Positions 60,893 through 64,000 of a stretch of 64,000 nt of DNA are shown in pieces (positions within the stretch are counted from its first letter, which is position 1; each line of letters begins with the position of its first letter). The translations under genes were made by a program, and so were the position numbers. The notes below the pieces were generated by a model that did not search any database, was not told the DNA's origin, and worked only from the letters and a program-made list of their open reading frames with translations. The stretch comes from VRUE01 sp963814915 (GTDB lineage: Bacteria; Actinomycetota; Thermoleophilia; Solirubrobacterales; 70-9), in NCBI GenBank assembly GCA_963814915.1, contig CAWFEI010000007.1, positions 94,836 to 158,835 of the forward strand, in the 5' to 3' direction.

Positions 60893-62128
60893 TCATGCGC
60901 GGAACGTGGCGGCGCCGTCGGCGCTCGGGCCGGCCGCGGCGCCCGCCTCGATCATCGCGGCGATCTCCTCGTCGCCGTAGCCCGCCTCGCGCAGGGCCTC
61001 GGCAGTGTGCTCGCCGAAGGCCGGGGCCGGGCGGGTCGGGTCGCCCGGAGTGCGGCTCATCTTCACCGGCACGCCGAGCTGGCGCACCGTCCCGAGGCCC
61101 GGCTGCTCGATCGAGCTGACCATCTCACGCGCCCGGACCAGCTCGGAATCGAGCGCCTCACCGACGTCGAGCACCGGCTCGATGCAGCAGTCGTGCTCGT
61201 CGTTGAAGGCCTCCCACTCCGCGCGCGTGCGGGCGCGGAAGACCTCGGCGGCTTTCGCCCATGCCTCGCTGCCGGGCGCCTCGAACTGGGCCTCGATCAG
61301 GTCGGGCCGCTCGACCCCGTTGCAGAAGGCGGCCCAGAACTTCGGCTCCAACGCTCCGCAGGTGACCCAGCCGTCGGCCGCCTCGTAGGGGAGGTAGCAG
61401 AGCAGCCCGCCGGCGAGCTGCTGCTCGCCGCGCCGCGGCGCCTCGCCGTCGCAGAAGTAGCGGCCGGCGACCAGCGCCAGCCAGGAGAGCGCCCCGTCGG
61501 CCATCGAGACGTCGACCATCTGGCCCTCGCCGGAGCGACGGCGCTCGTGCAGCGCCGCCATCACGCCGAAGGCGGCCATCAGAGCGCCGCCGCCGAGGTC
61601 GGCGATCTGGCCGCCGGACTGCACGGGCGGGCCGCCCTTGGCGCCGGTCAGGCCGAGCAGCCCGACCAGCCCGAGGTAGTTCATGTCGTGGCCCGCGCGC
61701 TGCGCGTAGGGGCCGTCCTGGCCGTAGCCGGTGATCGCGCAGAAGACGATCGCGGGGTTGGCCTCGCGCATGCGCTCGTAGCCGACGCCGAGCTTGTCGA
61801 GCACCCCGGGCCGGAAGCCGTCGAGGACGACGTCGTATTTCTCGACCAGCCGCAAAAGGGCCTCGCGCCCGGCGTCGGACTTGAGGTCGAGGCGGACCGA
61901 GCGCTTGCCGCGGTTGAGCGCCAGGTAGAGCGAGGAGCGCGTGCCCAGTTCCTGCTGGTCGTCATCGCCGTAGTAGGGCGGCGCCCAGCGGATGTAGTCG
62001 CCCATGCCGGTGTCCTCGACCTTCAGCACCTCGGCGCCGAGGTCGGCGAGCAGCAGCGAGCAGAAGCCGCCCGGCAGGAGCCGTGTCAGGTCGAGGACCT
62101 TGACGTCGCTAAGCGGCAGATCGCTCAC
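60893..62128 (-). CDS. CaiB/BaiF CoA-transferase family protein, alpha-methylacyl-CoA racemase-like
   Basis: 411 residues. Class III CoA-transferase fold: VKVLDLTRLLPGGFCSLLLA start, LNRGKRSVRLDLKS, and GYDV-like YDVVLDGFRPG. Residues expected of the racemase branch are present: His in GHDMNYLGL, Asp in MADGALSWL and Glu in GALEPKFW. It therefore either epimerises 2-methylacyl-CoAs in branched-chain or sterol side-chain breakdown, or moves CoA between acids. ATG 62128 overlaps the BKACE gene by 20 bases. Confidence 0.9.
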   Translation of the reverse strand: MSDLPLSDVKVLDLTRLLPGGFCSLLLADLGAEVLKVEDTGMGDYIRWAPPYYGDDDQQELGTRSSLYLALNRGKRSVRLDLKSDAGREALLRLVEKYDVVLDGFRPGVLDKLGVGYERMREANPAIVFCAITGYGQDGPYAQRAGHDMNYLGLVGLLGLTGAKGGPPVQSGGQIADLGGGALMAAFGVMAALHERRRSGEGQMVDVSMADGALSWLALVAGRYFCDGEAPRRGEQQLAGGLLCYLPYEAADGWVTCGALEPKFWAAFCNGVERPDLIEAQFEAPGSEAWAKAAEVFRARTRAEWEAFNDEHDCCIEPVLDVGEALDSELVRAREMVSSIEQPGLGTVRQLGVPVKMSRTPGDPTRPAPAFGEHTAEALREAGYGDEEIAAMIEAGAAAGPSADGAATFRA

Positions 62129-63005
62129 GCTTGGGGACCCCCAGCAGCTCGCGAGCCTCGGCGACGGTGGCGGCGCGGCGGCCGACGTCCTCGGCCATCT
62201 GGCGCGCCTTGGCGATCAGCTCGCCGTTGGACTTGGCCATCTCGCCGTTCGGCAGGTAGAGGTTGTCCTCGACCCCGGCGCGGACGTTGCCGCCCAGGAC
62301 CAGCGAGGCGCCGAGCAGCTTCCACTGGTCGCGCGAGATGCCGATCACCTGCCACTGGCTCTCGCCTCCGGCGCCGCCGGGAACCTGGTCGGCCATGAAG
62401 CCGACGTTGCGCGGCGTCGGGCGGATGCCGCCGTTGACGCCCATCACGAGCGAGATCTGCAGCGGCGTGCGCTCGAGCAGCCCCATGTCGATCAACGGGT
62501 CGAGGTTGGCGACGTGACCGGCGTCGAAGCACTCGTGCTCGGGCTTGATCCCGAGGTCGCGCATCGCCGTGAGGAACTCGATGATCGTGTCGAAGCTGTT
62601 CTCGAAGACCGCCTTGAAGACGAAGTCCTTGCGCCGGCGCGAGTACTTGGCGTAGTTCATCGAGCTCATGTTGAGCGCCGCCACGTCGGGCTTGCACTCG
62701 CGCAGGTACTCGAGTCGCTTGGCGATCGGGATGCCGATCGCCCCGGTCGAGTAGTTGACGATCACGTCGCCGACCTCGGCCAGGATCGCCTCGGTGATCG
62801 CCCTGAAGTCCTCGACCTCATAAGACGGCGTGCCGTCCGGCTTGCGGGCGTGGATGTGGATTTGCGAGGCGCCCTCGTCGACGGCGCGCCGCGCCTCGGC
62901 CGCGTACTCCTCCGGCGTGTAGGGGATCGCCGGACACTGGTCCCGGTTGGCGATCACACCCGAGATCGAGCAAGAAATGACGACTGGATCGTCGAAGGAA
63001 CTCAT
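62109..63005 (-). CDS. 3-keto-5-aminohexanoate cleavage (BKACE) family enzyme
   Basis: 298 residues. TIM-barrel zinc enzyme that condenses acetyl-CoA with a beta-keto acid and cleaves it to acetoacetate plus a CoA ester. VISCSISGVIANRDQ start, the zinc motif SQIHIHARKPDG (HxH) and GHVANLDPLIDMG are family marks. Substrate varies widely in BKACE. Overlap with the CaiB-like gene and proximity to the carboxylase suggest an acyl-CoA degradation unit. Separated from the upstream carboxylase by R1 copy D. Confidence 0.92.
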   Translation of the reverse strand: MSSFDDPVVISCSISGVIANRDQCPAIPYTPEEYAAEARRAVDEGASQIHIHARKPDGTPSYEVEDFRAITEAILAEVGDVIVNYSTGAIGIPIAKRLEYLRECKPDVAALNMSSMNYAKYSRRRKDFVFKAVFENSFDTIIEFLTAMRDLGIKPEHECFDAGHVANLDPLIDMGLLERTPLQISLVMGVNGGIRPTPRNVGFMADQVPGGAGGESQWQVIGISRDQWKLLGASLVLGGNVRAGVEDNLYLPNGEMAKSNGELIAKARQMAEDVGRRAATVAEARELLGVPKRERSAA

Positions 63006-63025
63006 TTCTCGTCCTTCGCCACGGG

Positions 63026-63137
63026 CGCGAAAACCAAGCAGGTCGGTGGCCGCAGGGAGCGAGGTGAGGGGAGCGCACTATTAGTGCGTGAACCGATCCG
63101 AGCGACCGAGGCCGCCGAGATGCGCCGGTTTGCAGCG
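63026..63137. repeat. R1 structured repeat, copy D
   Basis: About 112 bp. The arm pair is AAACC (63031-63035) with GGTTT (63127-63131), where copies A and C have TGACC/GGTCA: a compensatory change. Core AAGCAG, GCCGCAGGGAGCG, hairpin GCGCACT-ATT-AGTGCGT, CGAGCGACCGAGGCCGCCG and GATGCGCC. In two places GGAC of other copies reads GGCC. It lies eight bases past the stop of the carboxylase gene on the minus strand. Confidence 0.85.
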
Positions 63138-63144
63138 TCCGCGC

Positions 63145-64000
63145 TCATACGGGCATCACCCCATGCTTTTTCTTCGGCTTATCGACGTGCTTGGTTGCCG
63201 CCATTCGCAATGCCCGGGTGATGACCGTCCGCGTTTCCCTAGGGTCGATGATGTCGTCGATCACGGCGTTGCCGGCGGCGATGTAGGGATCGATCTGCTC
63301 GCGCACGGCGCCCAGCATCGCCTCGCGGGTCGCCTCGGGGTCCTGGGACGAGTCGATCGCCGAGCGGCCGATGATGTTGACCGCGCCCTCGGCCCCCATG
63401 ACCGAGATCTCCGCTCCCGGCCAGGCGACGATCAGGTCGGGCTCATAGGCCTTGCCGCACATCACGTAGTAGCCGGCGCCGTAGGCCTTGCGGACGATCA
63501 CGGTCACCTTCGGCACCGTGGCGCGGCTGACCGCGTAGAGCATCTTCGCGCCGTGGCGGATGATCCCGGCGTGCTCGACTTTGGCCCCGACCATGAAGCC
63601 GGGCACGTCCTGGAGAAAGACGAGCGGCACGTTGAAGGCGTCGCAGAGGTTGATGAAGCGCGCCGCCTTGTCGGCCGAGTCGTTGTCGAGGATCCCGGCC
63701 AGCTGCTTGGGCTGGTTGGCGACGATCCCGACCGGCTGGCCACCGAAGCGGGCGAAGCAGGTGATCAGCGTCTTGGCGAACTTCGGCTTGAGGTCGAACC
63801 ACTCGCCGTCGTCGACGATCTCGCGGATCACGTCGTACATGTCGTAGGGCTGGCGCGACGAGTCGGGAACGATCTCCAGCAGCTTGTCCGACATGCGGTC
63901 GTCGGGATCGTCGGTCTCGACGACCGGCGGCTTGTGCTCGCAGTCGGTCGGGAAGTAGGAGAGGTACCGCTTGACCGCGTCGATGCACTCCTCGTCGTCG
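63145..64000 (-). CDS. Acyl-CoA carboxylase carboxyltransferase (beta) subunit, partial
   Basis: C-terminal 284 residues of a biotin-dependent carboxyltransferase; the gene enters from beyond base 64000. It shows the second crotonase-like half: PDSSRQPYDMYDVIREIVDD, ARFGGQPVGIVANQP, VFLQDVPGFMVG, KVTVIVRKAYGAGYYVM and VMGAEGAVNIIG, and the basic tail. It transfers carboxyl from carboxybiotin to acetyl-, propionyl- or methylcrotonyl-CoA; the part present does not fix the substrate. Neighbouring BKACE and CaiB-like genes fit branched-chain or propionate metabolism. Confidence 0.93.
   Translation of the reverse strand, partial: DDEECIDAVKRYLSYFPTDCEHKPPVVETDDPDDRMSDKLLEIVPDSSRQPYDMYDVIREIVDDGEWFDLKPKFAKTLITCFARFGGQPVGIVANQPKQLAGILDNDSADKAARFINLCDAFNVPLVFLQDVPGFMVGAKVEHAGIIRHGAKMLYAVSRATVPKVTVIVRKAYGAGYYVMCGKAYEPDLIVAWPGAEISVMGAEGAVNIIGRSAIDSSQDPEATREAMLGAVREQIDPYIAAGNAVIDDIIDPRETRTVITRALRMAATKHVDKPKKKHGVMPV

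Noticed and set aside
17424..63137. CRISPR array
   Set aside because: Repeats R1-R3 are dispersed palindromes, not regularly spaced short direct repeats; no cas gene is present.

Overview
The window is GC-rich, densely coded actinobacterial chromosome. Long DhnA-type class I aldolase, PucR regulator, Holin-X/DUF3618 cluster, HemQ, FprA, IspE (non-mevalonate isoprenoids), B12-dependent MetH and many NHL/Fn3-type surface repeats point to class Thermoleophilia (Solirubrobacterales). That placement is inference from protein style, not from a marker-gene tree. Several conserved genes carry single-base frame breaks (about 1235, 285/245, 8257, 14303, 21600, 28028, 35555), so the assembly probably has residual indel errors and broken frames should not automatically be read as decay.

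Layout. 1-7.9 kb: a very large exported repeat protein (minus, runs off the left edge), a three-gene minus operon led by a cobalamin-binding GGDEF protein, and an exported protein. 8.0-9.5 kb: remnant of an integrative element at an initiator tRNA (xis plus truncated integrase fused to the tail of a response regulator). 9.5-19.5 kb: Ppx/GppA, a TPP enzyme, tRNA-Leu, a membrane-anchored ECF sigma/anti-sigma fusion, a metallo-hydrolase, a probably inactive rhomboid, aldolase, nuclease and small proteins. 19.5-31.8 kb: core housekeeping on the minus strand (GT-C membrane enzyme, FtsB-like, enolase, parvulin foldase, Mfd, Pth, L25) with two plus-strand genes (membrane protein, deacetylase). 31.9-39.5 kb: AarF kinase, DUF6159, a DUF559 nuclease flanked by hairpins, GDPD, Prs, GlmU, HdeD, tRNA-Gln. 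39.5-52 kb: MetH; then TatD-RsmA-IspE-DedA/PAP2 and PucR on plus; a GT4/flippase-like fusion and a polytopic protein on minus. 52-57 kb: haem and iron-sulfur genes (HemQ, FprA, BolA, CGFS glutaredoxin, IscA/ErpA) and DegV. 57-64 kb: envelope-stress-type small proteins, then acyl-CoA related genes (nitrilase/TetR, SDR, MerR, CaiB/racemase, BKACE, acyl-CoA carboxylase beta).

The most unusual content is a set of interspersed imperfect palindromes. R1 (four full copies and one partial, about 101-123 bp) has a conserved core and arms that differ in sequence from copy to copy but stay complementary; in four of five the TGA stop of the neighbouring minus-strand gene sits at the same place in the element. 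R3 (four copies, 108-117 bp) has an outer stem, an asymmetric internal loop and an inner A/T stem; one copy lies in frame inside a membrane-protein gene. R2 (three copies, about 45 bp) brackets a DUF559/AbiEi gene on both sides, and its third copy is in frame inside another membrane-protein gene. A second highlight is the cobalamin-binding diguanylate cyclase, which carries the W-x9-EH signature of CarH-type B12 photoreceptors.
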